Positions 16,264-24,634 of a DNA stretch of 64,000 bases are shown piece by piece. The stretch spans positions 62,001 to 126,000 of the forward strand of contig NZ_BAFU01000073.1 of the NCBI RefSeq assembly GCF_000308495.1, given 5' to 3'. A program made the translations under genes and the position numbers. How positions within the stretch are numbered: position 1 is the first letter of the stretch; the number at the start of each line of letters is the position of its first letter. The notes under the pieces are model-generated. The model was not told where the DNA came from. It did no database searches and was given only the letters and a program-made list of their open reading frames with translations. Source of the DNA: Nocardia brevicatena NBRC 12119 (GTDB lineage Bacteria > Actinomycetota > Actinomycetes > Mycobacteriales > Mycobacteriaceae).

Positions 16264-18446
16264 GTGAGCTTTCCTAGATCAGCCGTGGCAATGGGGGTGA
16301 GTTTCGCCGCGCCCATGCTGGGCAACATGCTGCTACCGGGTGTGCGGGTGTGGGTGGCCTGGTCGGCGGTGCACTGGGCGGTGGCTTTGCGGCCTGGATG
16401 GAGGGCGGCGATTTCGGGGACATCATGATCGGTGCCGGCACCGGGTTCGGCGGCGGTCTCCTCGGCGCCGGCGTGTCGAAGCTTCTCAGCTCCGGCGCAC
16501 GTATGCTGGCCAGGTCGGGGGCCGACGATGCCATCCAAGCCGCGGCCCGCCGGGCAGGCAACGAGACGGTCCGGGAACGGGGATCTCCGGCGCTGGGGCG
16601 TAACGAACCGCTCGTGGACGTGGATCAGCGCCTCTATCGCATGGCCAGAAACAGCGCGCTGGACCGCAGGACGGCAGGCACCTTCGAAGACCGGATGTCC
16701 AGGTTTTTCTCCGGCGCGGGCCGACGGAACGACGTTTGGGGGCGGCCGCCAGGCCTGCTGCACTACCGCAACTTCGGGCAGACCGCACTGATCTCGACCT
16801 TTTCGGCAGGTGCCGCCGCCCACTACCGCATCCCCCCGGGCGGAACCTGGGTCGGCGGGCATGTCAAGGTCATGGGTCAGGGGCCCTTCAAGGCCCACCC
16901 CCCGGACGGTGGATTCCTCTACCAGCCCGAGGACCTGTCCGAGGGGATAAAACGCTGGTACGGGGCGGGACCGCCCTATGTGTCGCTGGCGACCGCGCTC
17001 GCGGAGACATGGGAAAGTTTCGGCAACGGCGATCCCGCTAAAAGGCGTGTCACTGTGCTCCCCGGGGTGTCGGCAGGAGACAGTGCGCGCAGCAACATGG
17101 ACGAGTACAACAAGGCTGCCGCCAGACTGCGTAAGGCCGCGGACCGTTTCTACAATATCGAAAGCCGTGTGCTCGAAAAGGTCTCGGCTACCGCCGAGGC
17201 CACCAAGGAGGGCCGAAAGCGGATTGCCGATTTGATCGATGCCATCAACGACGCCGCACCGGACGCTGCTGGAGACGAAAACTTCGTCGCGATGGTGGCC
17301 AAGGCATTGGAGCAGGTCAAAGACATCACCACCGACGCGACGAACCAGAACGAGGAAAACGCTCGAGAGATAGACCAGGATACCGATACCACCAAGGGTC
17401 CCGGTTCGGAAGGTGGCAAAAATACACCGGGCGAAAAAGACACCGACACAGCAGACGACAAGAACCCGAAAAAACCCGGCGACAAGGACGACGACTCGAA
17501 AAAACCCGGCGACAAGGACGACTCGAAAACCCAAGACACCACACCAAAGCCCCAGGACACCACACCAAAGCCCCAGGACACAACCCCGAAACCGCAAGAG
17601 ATCACCCCGAAACCCCAGGACACCACACCGCCGAGGTCGGATATCTCGCCCACACCCTCGCCCTCGCCGGGCCCGTCGCCGTCGCCGGCGCCGTCGAGCC
17701 CGTCACCCGCTCCGAGGACCCCGGGTTTCGATCCGACGATGATGATGCTGCCGATGATGATGTCGCAGATGGCCAACAAGACCCCGCACGACCGGACCCC
17801 CCGCGATCGAGGCGAGGACCGGCCATCGGAGCGCCGAGGGCGCTCCACCCCATGGACCGCCACCCCGCAGAACTCGCCCGCACCACCCGCCGCAACCAAC
17901 CAACCCGCACCCACGGCGACCCAACCCGCGACCAACACCCCGGCCGAACCGCCACGAGGCGCGACCGCCACACCCCCAGCGGGCACGCCGCCCCCCGGAC
18001 GAACCCCGGATCCGGACGGAACCCTCGAGTACCCCTTCCCCGACGGACGCAAGCAACGTGTCTCGCACGTGGTCGCACAAGCGCTGGACGCGGCGTTCGC
18101 CGACAAGGAAGGCACCGACGCCAAGGCCGCCTACACCAGGACACCCGCCCAATGGACCGACGACCACGACGCCGGAACCCGCATCGACCCCTACCAGTTG
18201 GCAACCGGCGACATCGCCACCTGGGCCGACCGCACCGCGATCACGGTGGTGTTCGGCACCGGCGACAGCGGCACCCTGGAGGTCGTATCCAACGGCGCGC
18301 TGACCCCGTTCACCGCCCGAATGCACGACAAACACGGCGACTTCGGCCTCTTCGCCGGATTCATCCACCCCCGACACGTCGAACCGGTCGCGACACAGGG
18401 AACCGAAACCGCCGTCCCCGACCCCCAAACGGGCATCCCGGTGTAA
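16264..18446 (+). CDS. Large protein with glycine zipper, coiled coil and Pro/Thr-rich linker; apparent frameshift near 16341
   Basis: Family not recognised. Translation should start at GTG 16264 (strong GGAGGAG site at 16253-16259), reading SFPRSAVAMGVSFAAPMLGNMLLPG, but this frame ends at 16428 while the main frame (698 codons) is open only from about 16278 and has its first start-like codon, GTG, at 16350. Adding one G near 16341-16346 joins them into LLPGGAGVGGLVGGALGGGF, a clean glycine zipper. Further on: a helical, charged segment (about residues 249-340 of the main frame), KPGDKDD and KPQDTTP repeats, a Pro-rich linker with MMMLPMMM, and a C-terminal globular domain (from about 556) containing YQLATGDIATWADRTAITVVFG, vaguely like P60-type folds. 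Either a real mutation, a slippage site or a sequence error. Confidence 0.6.
17458..17634 (+). repeat. In-gene KPGDKDD / KPQDTTP repeats
   Basis: Within the large gene, the peptide KKPGDKDDDS/KKPGDKDDSK occurs twice, then KPQDTTP four times with one variant (KPQEITP). DNA copies such as CCAAAGCCCCAGGACACCAC are nearly identical, so copy number may vary between strains. Confidence 0.75.
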
Positions 18447-18748
18447 ACCCTGCCCACACGCACACCGCACCGCGGACGCCGCCGCACGAGGCTTGCATAC
18501 GGCTTCGAGTTCCCGGCACGATGTTCCAGGCGAGACCACCGTGCCGCGGCGGACCGCGCCGATGCCGTCGAACAGCGACAAAGCCTGCGGATCGCCTCCT
18601 GCCCGTGTACTCGCGACACTTCCGCCGCCGGACGCGCGGTTCGGTGTCCGACTACGCTGAACAGCGGTGGGTGATCGGTACCCAATCGCGATCCGCGCGC
18701 CCGGGGCGATCGACGCGAATCGTGATACGCAGAAAACTGAAAGCGCGG
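18447..18748. other. Intergenic region upstream of pepD
   Basis: About 300 nt between the stop codon of the large gene and the MprA-type repeats before pepD. No gene or hairpin was recognised in it. Confidence 0.4.
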
Positions 18749-18765
18749 TCTCAGTCCGCTCTCAG
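18749..18765 (+). promoter_or_regulatory. MprA-type direct repeat upstream of pepD
   Basis: Two TCTCAG copies (18749-18754 and 18760-18765), 11 bp apart and each followed by TC, match the pair upstream of mprA in sequence and spacing. They lie 48 bp before the pepD start codon. Control of pepD by MprA, as in mycobacteria, is inferred. Confidence 0.72.
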
Positions 18766-18813
18766 TCGTCGCCGCCAGGCTGGGCGACAGATGTGCGAAG
18801 GAACGAGAAAGCC

Positions 18814-20082
18814 ATGACCGAGGATTTCACCCACCGGCCGAAGCCGCCCGAGCAGGACCCGGCGCCATCCTCCCCTGGACATCCCCAGGGGGCGTATCCG
18901 CAGATGAGTCCGGGTTACCCTCCGATGGGTCCGCCGCCCGGACCGCCCCAGCGGCCGATACGCGCCGGCCTGATCGCGGGCGCGGTGGCGCTCGCGCTGG
19001 TGAGCGGCGGGGTCGGCGGTACGGTCGGCGCGCTGGTCGCCGGTTCCGACAACGGGTCGGGAAGCCGGGCCCCGATCGTCAACGCGCTGGACTCACCGCA
19101 GCCGAAGATCGACAACACCGCTATCGCCCCCGCGGGCTCGGTGCAGGCCGTCGCGCAGAAAGTGCTGCCCTCGGTGGTGATGATCGAGGTGGCCAGCAAA
19201 CGGGCACAGGGGGAGGGCTCCGGCGTGATCCTGTCCTCCGATGGTCTGATCCTGACCAACAACCACGTCGCCTCCGGTGGCGGTCCGAATGCCGAGATGC
19301 GGGTCTCCTTCGCCGACGGGAGCACCGCGCCGGCAACCCTGGTGGCCGCCGATCCGGTATCCGATCTGGCGGTCGTCAAGACGTCGGGCCGCACCGATCT
19401 GACCCCGATCGAGTTGGGTAGTTCGGCCGGGCTGCAGGTCGGCCAGCCGGTTGTCGCCGTCGGGTCGCCGCTCGGTCTGGAGGGCACGGTGACCACCGGG
19501 ATCGTCTCTGCGCTCAACCGGCCGGTGTCCACCACCGGCGAGGGCGGCAACGATCCGACGGTGCCCAACCCGGTGATCGATGCGATCCAGACCGATGCCG
19601 CGATCAACCCGGGTAATTCCGGCGGGGCCCTGGTGGACGGCCAAGGCCGGCTGGTGGGTATCAATACCGCGATCGCCACTCTCGGCGACACCGGACTCGG
19701 CGGGCAGCAGAGCGGTTCCATCGGTCTCGGCTTCGCGATCCCGGTCGACCAGGCACGCCGCGTCGCCGACGAACTGATCCACACCGGCCGCGCCACCTAC
19801 GCCCAGATCGGCATGACCGTTCAACGCGATGAGACGATCAACGGGGCCCGGGTGCTCGATATCGCCCCCGACGGCCCGGCCGCCGCCGCGGGAATTCCGC
19901 GCGGCGTCATAGTGACCAGGCTCGACGATCGCACCATCAGTTCCGGCGACGGGCTCGTCGCGGCGGTGCGCTCCCGGACGCCCGGAGACAAGGTGAAGGT
20001 TACCTATACCGACGAACGCGGCGGCAACAGCAAAACGGTCGAGGTGACTCTCGCCGCCGCACCTGTGGAAGGAGGCCGCTGA
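18814..20082 (+). CDS. pepD: HtrA-type serine protease/chaperone PepD
   Basis: A membrane-anchored DegP/HtrA protease of 422 residues that handles misfolded proteins on the outer face of the cytoplasmic membrane. A Pro-rich cytoplasmic N-terminus is followed by one helix (about 50-76), the protease domain with His 151 (LTNNHVAS), Asp 184 (SDLAVVK) and Ser 269 (NPGNSGGAL), and a C-terminal PDZ domain (about 325-412). ATG 18814 has GAAGGA upstream and MprA-type repeats before it. Its stop codon overlaps the moaB2 ATG, an order also found in mycobacteria. Confidence 0.94.
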   Translation: MTEDFTHRPKPPEQDPAPSSPGHPQGAYPQMSPGYPPMGPPPGPPQRPIRAGLIAGAVALALVSGGVGGTVGALVAGSDNGSGSRAPIVNALDSPQPKIDNTAIAPAGSVQAVAQKVLPSVVMIEVASKRAQGEGSGVILSSDGLILTNNHVASGGGPNAEMRVSFADGSTAPATLVAADPVSDLAVVKTSGRTDLTPIELGSSAGLQVGQPVVAVGSPLGLEGTVTTGIVSALNRPVSTTGEGGNDPTVPNPVIDAIQTDAAINPGNSGGALVDGQGRLVGINTAIATLGDTGLGGQQSGSIGLGFAIPVDQARRVADELIHTGRATYAQIGMTVQRDETINGARVLDIAPDGPAAAAGIPRGVIVTRLDDRTISSGDGLVAAVRSRTPGDKVKVTYTDERGGNSKTVEVTLAAAPVEGGR

Positions 20083-20636
20083 TGCAGTTGGTAACCGGGG
20101 ACTGGGAACCCACGCTGCCCACGGACGCTACGGTGAGCACTATGGAAATCGATGCTCCCGTGGCGGGGCGGGCACTGGTCGTGGTCGTCGACGATCGAAC
20201 GGCACATGGTGGCGAGGATTCCCTCGGCCCGTTGGTCACCGAACTGCTCACCGAGGCCGGATTCCTGGTGGACGCGTCGGTGTCGGTGGAGGCCGACGAG
20301 GTGGCGATCCGCAACGCGCTCAATACGGCGGTGATCGGCGGTGTCGATCTGGTGATCTCGGTCGGCGGCACCGGGATGTCCCCGCGCGATGTCACACCGG
20401 AGGCCACCTCCCAGGTGCTGGACCGGGAACTGCCCGGTATCAGCGAGGCGCTGCGCTCTTCCGGGCGAGTGGCCGGTTCACTGGACGCCGGGCTGTCGCG
20501 CGGTCTGGCCGGTATCTCCGGCAGCACCCTGGTGGTGAACCTGCCGGGTACCCGGGCCGCGATCCGCGACGGTATGGCCACGCTGGGACCGCTCGCCAGC
20601 CGCGTGATCGGTGAACTGTCCGGTCTGATGGAATGA
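20082..20636 (+). CDS. moaB2: Molybdenum cofactor biosynthesis protein MoaB2-type
   Basis: A MoaB/MogA-fold protein of 184 residues, cytoplasmic, which would adenylylate or bind molybdopterin. Motifs include VVVDDRTAHGGEDSLGPLVTELL and the GGVDLVISVGGTGMSPRDVTPEAT substrate loop. The second-half sequence GLAGISGSTLVVNLPG is also typical. It starts on the last base of the pepD stop codon (CTGATG) and so is translationally coupled to it. Mycobacteria keep the same pepD-moaB2 pairing, though the functional link is obscure. Confidence 0.9.
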   Translation: MQLVTGDWEPTLPTDATVSTMEIDAPVAGRALVVVVDDRTAHGGEDSLGPLVTELLTEAGFLVDASVSVEADEVAIRNALNTAVIGGVDLVISVGGTGMSPRDVTPEATSQVLDRELPGISEALRSSGRVAGSLDAGLSRGLAGISGSTLVVNLPGTRAAIRDGMATLGPLASRVIGELSGLME

Positions 20637-20830
20637 CATCCGGCAACGATTCACCCGAGGTTCCCCGTCCACCTCGGACGGGGAACCGGGCACGGCTGGA
20701 CCGTGTCTTCGGCGATGTCCTGCCGTCCGCGACCCATGACGAACGGGATGACGACACCCCCTCCCGGCGGGCCGATTCCGAGGAATGGCTGCGTTCCCAG
20801 GTTCCGCCGCACCACGGCGGGACCGGTTAG
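20633..20830 (+). CDS. Small conserved-position hypothetical protein
   Basis: A 65-residue, highly polar protein ([65 protein letters not shown]) whose ATG overlaps the moaB2 stop by 4 bp. No domain is recognisable. Short polar proteins at this place after moaB2 are common in the group, but the family name escapes me. The overlap makes it a likely real gene. Confidence 0.6.
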   Translation: MTSGNDSPEVPRPPRTGNRARLDRVFGDVLPSATHDERDDDTPSRRADSEEWLRSQVPPHHGGTG

Positions 20831-20870
20831 GCGAGCCGCGCCCACCGTCCATCGGCCTGCGCCGAACCGC

Positions 20871-22202
20871 CTATCGGGTCCGTTCCCCCGGATCACCGCC
20901 GCATCCCTCGGCCGTTGTCGACGGGTGCGGTTCGTCGGCCTCGCAGGGATCGGCATGCCATTCCCCGAAAGGGTCGTTCCACAGCGCCACTCGTTCGGGC
21001 GCGCGCTCGACCAACCGCAGCTCGTCGTCGTCGACGAGCGCCCAGTGCAGGGCGCGCCGGATCTCGTCGGGGTCGGCGTCGTGCACCAGGACCACCATCG
21101 AGATATCGCGGTCACCGAACCGGTGGTCCCAGCCCACCGCCGCCATGGCCGACCGCTCCGGGTCGACCTCGGCGTATTCCTCGGCGGACATCGCGGCCAG
21201 CCAACGACCCGCTCCGCCGATACGCAGCCCACCACCGGCCGATTCCAGCCACACCACCTCGTCCGGTTGGGTCGCCAACCAGAGCCGACCGCGCGCGGTG
21301 ACCACGCCTTCGAACAGGATATCGAGCGCGTCGTGCAGCCGCTGGGGATGGAATGGTCGGCGGGCCGCGAATTCGATCAACTCGACGCCGCGGTCGCGTC
21401 CCAGGGATGGCCGACCGCGCAGCAGCGGCGCGTGCGCGTCGAAGGCCCGACCGCGGCGGGAGTCCGCCGGTATCCGCGCCGACAGCGCCTCGATATCCGC
21501 GGAATCCACCACGGGGACCGTGCCGGTCCACAACGTGGGGGCGGTGGGAACCAGCCGGGACAGGATCGCCCCGAGCCGGGCGCGGTCGTCTAGGTCGACC
21601 TCGTCGCTGCCGGCGATCACCAGGGCATCGGCGAAGTCCACTTGGCCCACGGCGAGCTGCGCCACGGTGCGATCATCGTCGGCCCGGGCTCGGCCGCGCT
21701 CGGCCAGGGTTTCCTCACTTGTCGCGTCGGCAAGCCAGGTCCGGGCATCGACGCAGGTCAACACCGAGTCCACGCGCACATCCCGGGCCGCGGGGCCGTC
21801 GACCCGGCCCACTACGCCGGCCACGACGATATCCGCGATGGCCCGACAGACCGCCTCGGCCTCGAATGCCGGGTCCAGTGCCAACACGATGCGTCGCACC
21901 GAATCGCGGGCGGCCAACCTGCACAGCAGTGGCAGCAGGTCGGCCCGCAGGGTGCAGGAGACGCAGCCGTGGGCGAGTTCGAGCACCACGGTGAGCACTG
22001 CGTCGCCGTCGGTCACGGTGCGCCGGACGACACCTTCGCCCACGTCGGCGAGGTCGTGCCGGACCACAACGGTCCCCGCGGAGGCCCCGAGCGCGGCGGA
22101 CACCTGCCCTACGGCATCGGTTCCGTCGCCGTGGAGTCCGGCGACCAGCACGACGGGTGTGCGTCGGTCCTGCTCCTGTGACAGCCGGGCGGGATCGGTC
22201 AC
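20871..22202 (-). CDS. mrf: Ribosome hibernation factor-recruiting protein MRF (COG0523-like)
   Basis: A CobW/COG0523-like protein of 443 residues. It resembles M. tuberculosis Rv0106 and the M. smegmatis MRF, which brings the hibernation factor MPY to zinc-starved ribosomes. Clear motifs are [74 protein letters not shown] and the C-terminal [13 protein letters not shown]. The P-loop position reads [11 protein letters not shown], lacking the Walker Lys. I chose GTG 22202 (GAAAGG upstream); ATG 22244 would lie upstream of the inferred transcription start and put the Zur-type box inside the gene. Divergent from rpmB. Confidence 0.88.
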   Translation of the reverse strand: MTDPARLSQEQDRRTPVVLVAGLHGDGTDAVGQVSAALGASAGTVVVRHDLADVGEGVVRRTVTDGDAVLTVVLELAHGCVSCTLRADLLPLLCRLAARDSVRRIVLALDPAFEAEAVCRAIADIVVAGVVGRVDGPAARDVRVDSVLTCVDARTWLADATSEETLAERGRARADDDRTVAQLAVGQVDFADALVIAGSDEVDLDDRARLGAILSRLVPTAPTLWTGTVPVVDSADIEALSARIPADSRRGRAFDAHAPLLRGRPSLGRDRGVELIEFAARRPFHPQRLHDALDILFEGVVTARGRLWLATQPDEVVWLESAGGGLRIGGAGRWLAAMSAEEYAEVDPERSAMAAVGWDHRFGDRDISMVVLVHDADPDEIRRALHWALVDDDELRLVERAPERVALWNDPFGEWHADPCEADEPHPSTTAEGCGGDPGERTR

Positions 22203-22213
22203 CTCAACCCTTT

Positions 22214-22279
22214 CGGTAATGATTTTCAATACGGCCCGCTCCACGGTACAGTGCCCGAATACTGTTGTCGAAAACGATT
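22214..22279. promoter_or_regulatory. Divergent Zur-type promoter module between mrf and rpmB
   Basis: Box 1 (ATTGAAAATCATTACCG on the minus strand, 22214-22230) and box 2 (TTGTCGAAAACGATT on the plus strand, 22265-22279) have centres 50 bp apart. Toward rpmB, TTTCAA and TACAGT (22247-22252) are 17 bp apart; toward mrf, TCGACA and TACCGT (22243-22248, minus) are 17 bp apart. The whole 66-bp unit is repeated, inverted, at 7179-7244. Zur repression is inferred from box resemblance and from the genes it drives. Confidence 0.82.
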
Positions 22280-22311
22280 GTCATCTTCCAAAATCTCCGG
22301 AGGGAGCCCGC

Positions 22312-22548
22312 ATGTCGGCGTACTGCCAGGTCACCGGCCGTAAACCCGGTTTCGGCAAAACCGTCTCGCATTCCCACAAGCGGACCAACCGGCGCTGGAA
22401 CCCGAATATCCAGCGCAAGACCTACTACCTGCCCAGTGAGCACCGCCGGATCACCCTCACCGTGTCGGCCAAGGGCATCAAAACCATCGACCGCGACGGA
22501 ATCGAGGCCGTAGTGGCCCGTATCCGGGCGCGCGGCGAACGAGTCTGA
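22312..22548 (+). CDS. rpmB: 50S ribosomal protein bL28, zinc-free copy
   Basis: A 78-residue bL28: [34 protein letters not shown] is diagnostic. Only one cysteine remains where the zinc form has CxxC, so this is the zinc-independent paralogue. It starts at ATG 22312 behind GGAGGGAG, with an inferred leader of about 50 nt that contains Zur-type box 2. First gene of a four-gene operon of alternative ribosomal proteins. Confidence 0.94.
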   Translation: MSAYCQVTGRKPGFGKTVSHSHKRTNRRWNPNIQRKTYYLPSEHRRITLTVSAKGIKTIDRDGIEAVVARIRARGERV

Positions 22549-22561
22549 ACGGAGCACCACG

Positions 22562-22732
22562 ATGGCATCGAAATCGACCGACATCCGTCCGGTGATCAAA
22601 CTGAAGTCCACCGCGGGCACCGGTTACACCTACGTCACCAGGAAGAATCGCCGCAACGATCCAGACCGGATGGTGCTGCGCAAATACGACCCTGTAGCGC
22701 GCAAACACGTGGACTTCCGAGAGGAACGCTGA
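22562..22732 (+). CDS. rpmG: 50S ribosomal protein bL33, zinc-free copy
   Basis: A 56-residue bL33 ([56 protein letters not shown]). It has no cysteine at all, so it cannot bind zinc. It starts 13 bp after the rpmB stop and its stop codon overlaps the rpsN ATG (TGATG). Confidence 0.94.
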   Translation: MASKSTDIRPVIKLKSTAGTGYTYVTRKNRRNDPDRMVLRKYDPVARKHVDFREER

Positions 22733-23037
22733 TGGCCAAGAAGTCGAAGATCGCCCGCAACGAACAGCGCAGGGTGATCGTCGCCCGCTACGCCGAGCGC
22801 CGAGCCGAGCTGAAAGAACTCATCCGCAATCCGCGCACCCCCGAAGACCGGCGGACGGCGGCCCTGTCCGCTATGCAGCGACTGCCCCGAGATGCCAGTC
22901 CGGTACGATTGCGCAATCGGGATGCCGCCGATGGGCGACCGCGCGGCAACCTCCGGAAGTTCGGTCTCTCTCGTGTGCGTGTGCGCGAGATGGCCCACCG
23001 GGGCGAGTTACCCGGTGTGCACAAATCGAGCTGGTAG
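22732..23037 (+). CDS. rpsN: 30S ribosomal protein uS14, zinc-free long form
   Basis: A 101-residue uS14 ([31 protein letters not shown], then [49 protein letters not shown]). The long, cysteine-free form replaces the short zinc-ribbon S14 when zinc is limiting. Translation is coupled to rpmG. Confidence 0.95.
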   Translation: MAKKSKIARNEQRRVIVARYAERRAELKELIRNPRTPEDRRTAALSAMQRLPRDASPVRLRNRDAADGRPRGNLRKFGLSRVRVREMAHRGELPGVHKSSW

Positions 23038-23069
23038 CCCTCATCGAACTCGTCAGAAGGAACCGTCAT

Positions 23070-23324
23070 ATGGCAGTCAAACGAGCACCGTCGAAGAAGG
23101 TCCGCGCCGAACAGGCCCGTCGCCCCAAGAAGAACCCGCTCATCGCCGCGGGTATCGAGACGGTCGACTACAAAGACGTCAACCTGCTGCGGACCTTCAT
23201 CTCCGATCGGGGCAAGATCCGCAGCCGCCGAGTGACGGGACTCACCCCGCAGCAGCAACGACAGGTCGCGACGGCCGTCAAAAACGCCCGCGAGATGGCG
23301 CTGCTGCCGTTCACCAGCCGCTGA
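23070..23324 (+). CDS. rpsR: 30S ribosomal protein bS18, zinc-free copy
   Basis: An 84-residue bS18 ([65 protein letters not shown]). It has no cysteines, unlike the zinc-binding S18 of actinobacteria. It follows rpsN by 32 bp with AGAAGG before the ATG, and is closed by a 20-bp-stem hairpin. Confidence 0.95.
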   Translation: MAVKRAPSKKVRAEQARRPKKNPLIAAGIETVDYKDVNLLRTFISDRGKIRSRRVTGLTPQQQRQVATAVKNAREMALLPFTSR

Positions 23325-23342
23325 CACCCACACGAGTAGCAC

Positions 23343-23387
23343 ATACCGCCGAGGCTCCCGGCCCACCGCCGGGAGCCTCGGCGGTAT
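23343..23387 (+). terminator. Strong terminator after rpsR
   Basis: A perfect 20-bp inverted repeat (23343-23362 and 23368-23387; arm begins ATACCGCCGAGG) with a 5-nt loop CCACC, 18 bp after the rpsR stop codon. It is the longest perfect hairpin I found in the window. Confidence 0.9.
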
Positions 23388-23477
23388 CGAGCCGATTCAC
23401 CGGTCGCGCCGACCCCCACCGAGCGATTCGGGCAACATACCCCCGGGTCCGCGGAGCAACGCCCTAGAGTGGTGAGC

Positions 23478-23939
23478 ATGGTGATGCGAGGATGTACGAT
23501 CGTACTCGCCGGCTGCGTCGCCCTCGGCCTCGCCGCGGGCTGTGGGGGCACCGACGAGGGCGAGACCGGCGCGAGCACGAGCACCCCGGCAGTCACCGCC
23601 ACGAGCACGAACAGCACACCCGGCGAGGACCCCGGCGCCGCTCCCGGACAGATCTTCACCCCCGATCCCACCATCGTCGACGTCCACCCCATCCCGTTCA
23701 CCTCGTGGACCCGGGTGGCCGATGACCGGATCGCCGTCCACTTCCAGACCGGCGTGCCCGAATGTTTCGGAGTGGACGCCACCGTCACCGAAACGGACAC
23801 GACCGTCACGGTGGAACTGCGCGAAGGTACCCGCCCGGATGCCGTGGACAAGATGTGCGTGATGATAGCGGTATTCGGCACCCTCGAAGTGCCGCTGAAG
23901 GCCCCGCTCGACGACCGGCAGGTCGTGAGCGCCGTCTAA
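23478..23939 (+). CDS. Probable secreted lipoprotein
   Basis: A 153-residue protein with a lipoprotein signal: MVMRGCTIVLAGCVALGLAAGCGG, lipobox LAAGC. After a Thr/Ser-rich linker (residues about 28-55) comes a compact beta-type domain with two cysteines (GVPECFGVDATVTETDTTVTVELREGTRPDAVDKMCVMIAVFG), probably disulfide-bonded. It would be anchored outside the cytoplasmic membrane. The function is unknown. ATG 23478 is chosen as the start of the signal peptide; an upstream ATG at 23469 is possible. Confidence 0.7.
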   Translation: MVMRGCTIVLAGCVALGLAAGCGGTDEGETGASTSTPAVTATSTNSTPGEDPGAAPGQIFTPDPTIVDVHPIPFTSWTRVADDRIAVHFQTGVPECFGVDATVTETDTTVTVELREGTRPDAVDKMCVMIAVFGTLEVPLKAPLDDRQVVSAV

Positions 23940-24129
23940 CGGTCCACGGCCGTACCCGACGCCGGGTCTTCCCGGGCCCGGCCACCACGTGATCACCCTG
24001 CGCGACAGCGCGATCGGATTCTCCCGAGTTCGTGGGCACACGAATTGCCCTCTGCCCCACGACACCTCGCCCTTCCTACTCTGCTGCTCGTACACCACCG
24101 ATGGTCGCGAAGCGACCGACGGAGGAACC

Positions 24130-24533
24130 GTTACACAGCGAGTATTCGCCTACAGCGTTGCCGCGGCCGCAATGGTGGTCGGCTCGATGACCACCGCCGC
24201 TCAGGCGGTCGCCGCCACGGACCTACCGCTCGAACCGGCGGTCACCGAACCGACACCCTGCGCGCACGCGGTGGGCCCACCGACCGGCACCGGTCCGACG
24301 ACCGCCACCGGATCGGGCGATAGCGGATCGGCGTTCGGATACGATCCCGATTCCCCACCGACCCGGCGACCTTCCTGGCACGGCTACAGAATATTGCGTG
24401 CCCGATCGAAACCCAGTCCGGTTCCCGGTCGCCCACCTCACCCAACTGCTCCACCCGCTGTTCTGACAACAGCGACGAGCGAACACCGATACCGTTGCCG
24501 CGATTGCCGCTACCAGGGCGTCTCGAACGACGG
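24130..24533 (+). pseudogene. Possible decayed secreted protein without start codon
   Basis: A signal-peptide-like sequence (TQRVFAYSVAAAAMVVGSMTTAAQAVAAT) follows a good GGAGG site at 24121-24125, but the codon at the expected start position is GTT (24130), not a start codon. Past about 24350 the original frame reads unlikely Arg/Pro-rich sequence, while another frame gives TDPATFLARLQNIACPIETQSGSRSPTSPNC and stops near 24533. Start loss plus a frameshift would explain both. The evidence is compositional only, and no family is recognised. Confidence 0.35.
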
Positions 24534-24567
24534 TAGCGGCGAATCCGCAGCCACGATATGAGACATG

Positions 24568-24607
24568 ATGGGCCCCGACCGAGTACACCGACCCGGTCGG
24601 GGCCCAT
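24568..24607 (-). terminator. Terminator after purH
   Basis: A 14-bp perfect inverted repeat (ATGGGCCCCGACCG at 24568-24581, complement at 24594-24607) with a 12-nt loop lies 28 bp past the purH stop codon on the minus strand. Confidence 0.8.
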
Positions 24608-24634
24608 CCGGCTCTGTACCGGTAGCCCTTCGCG

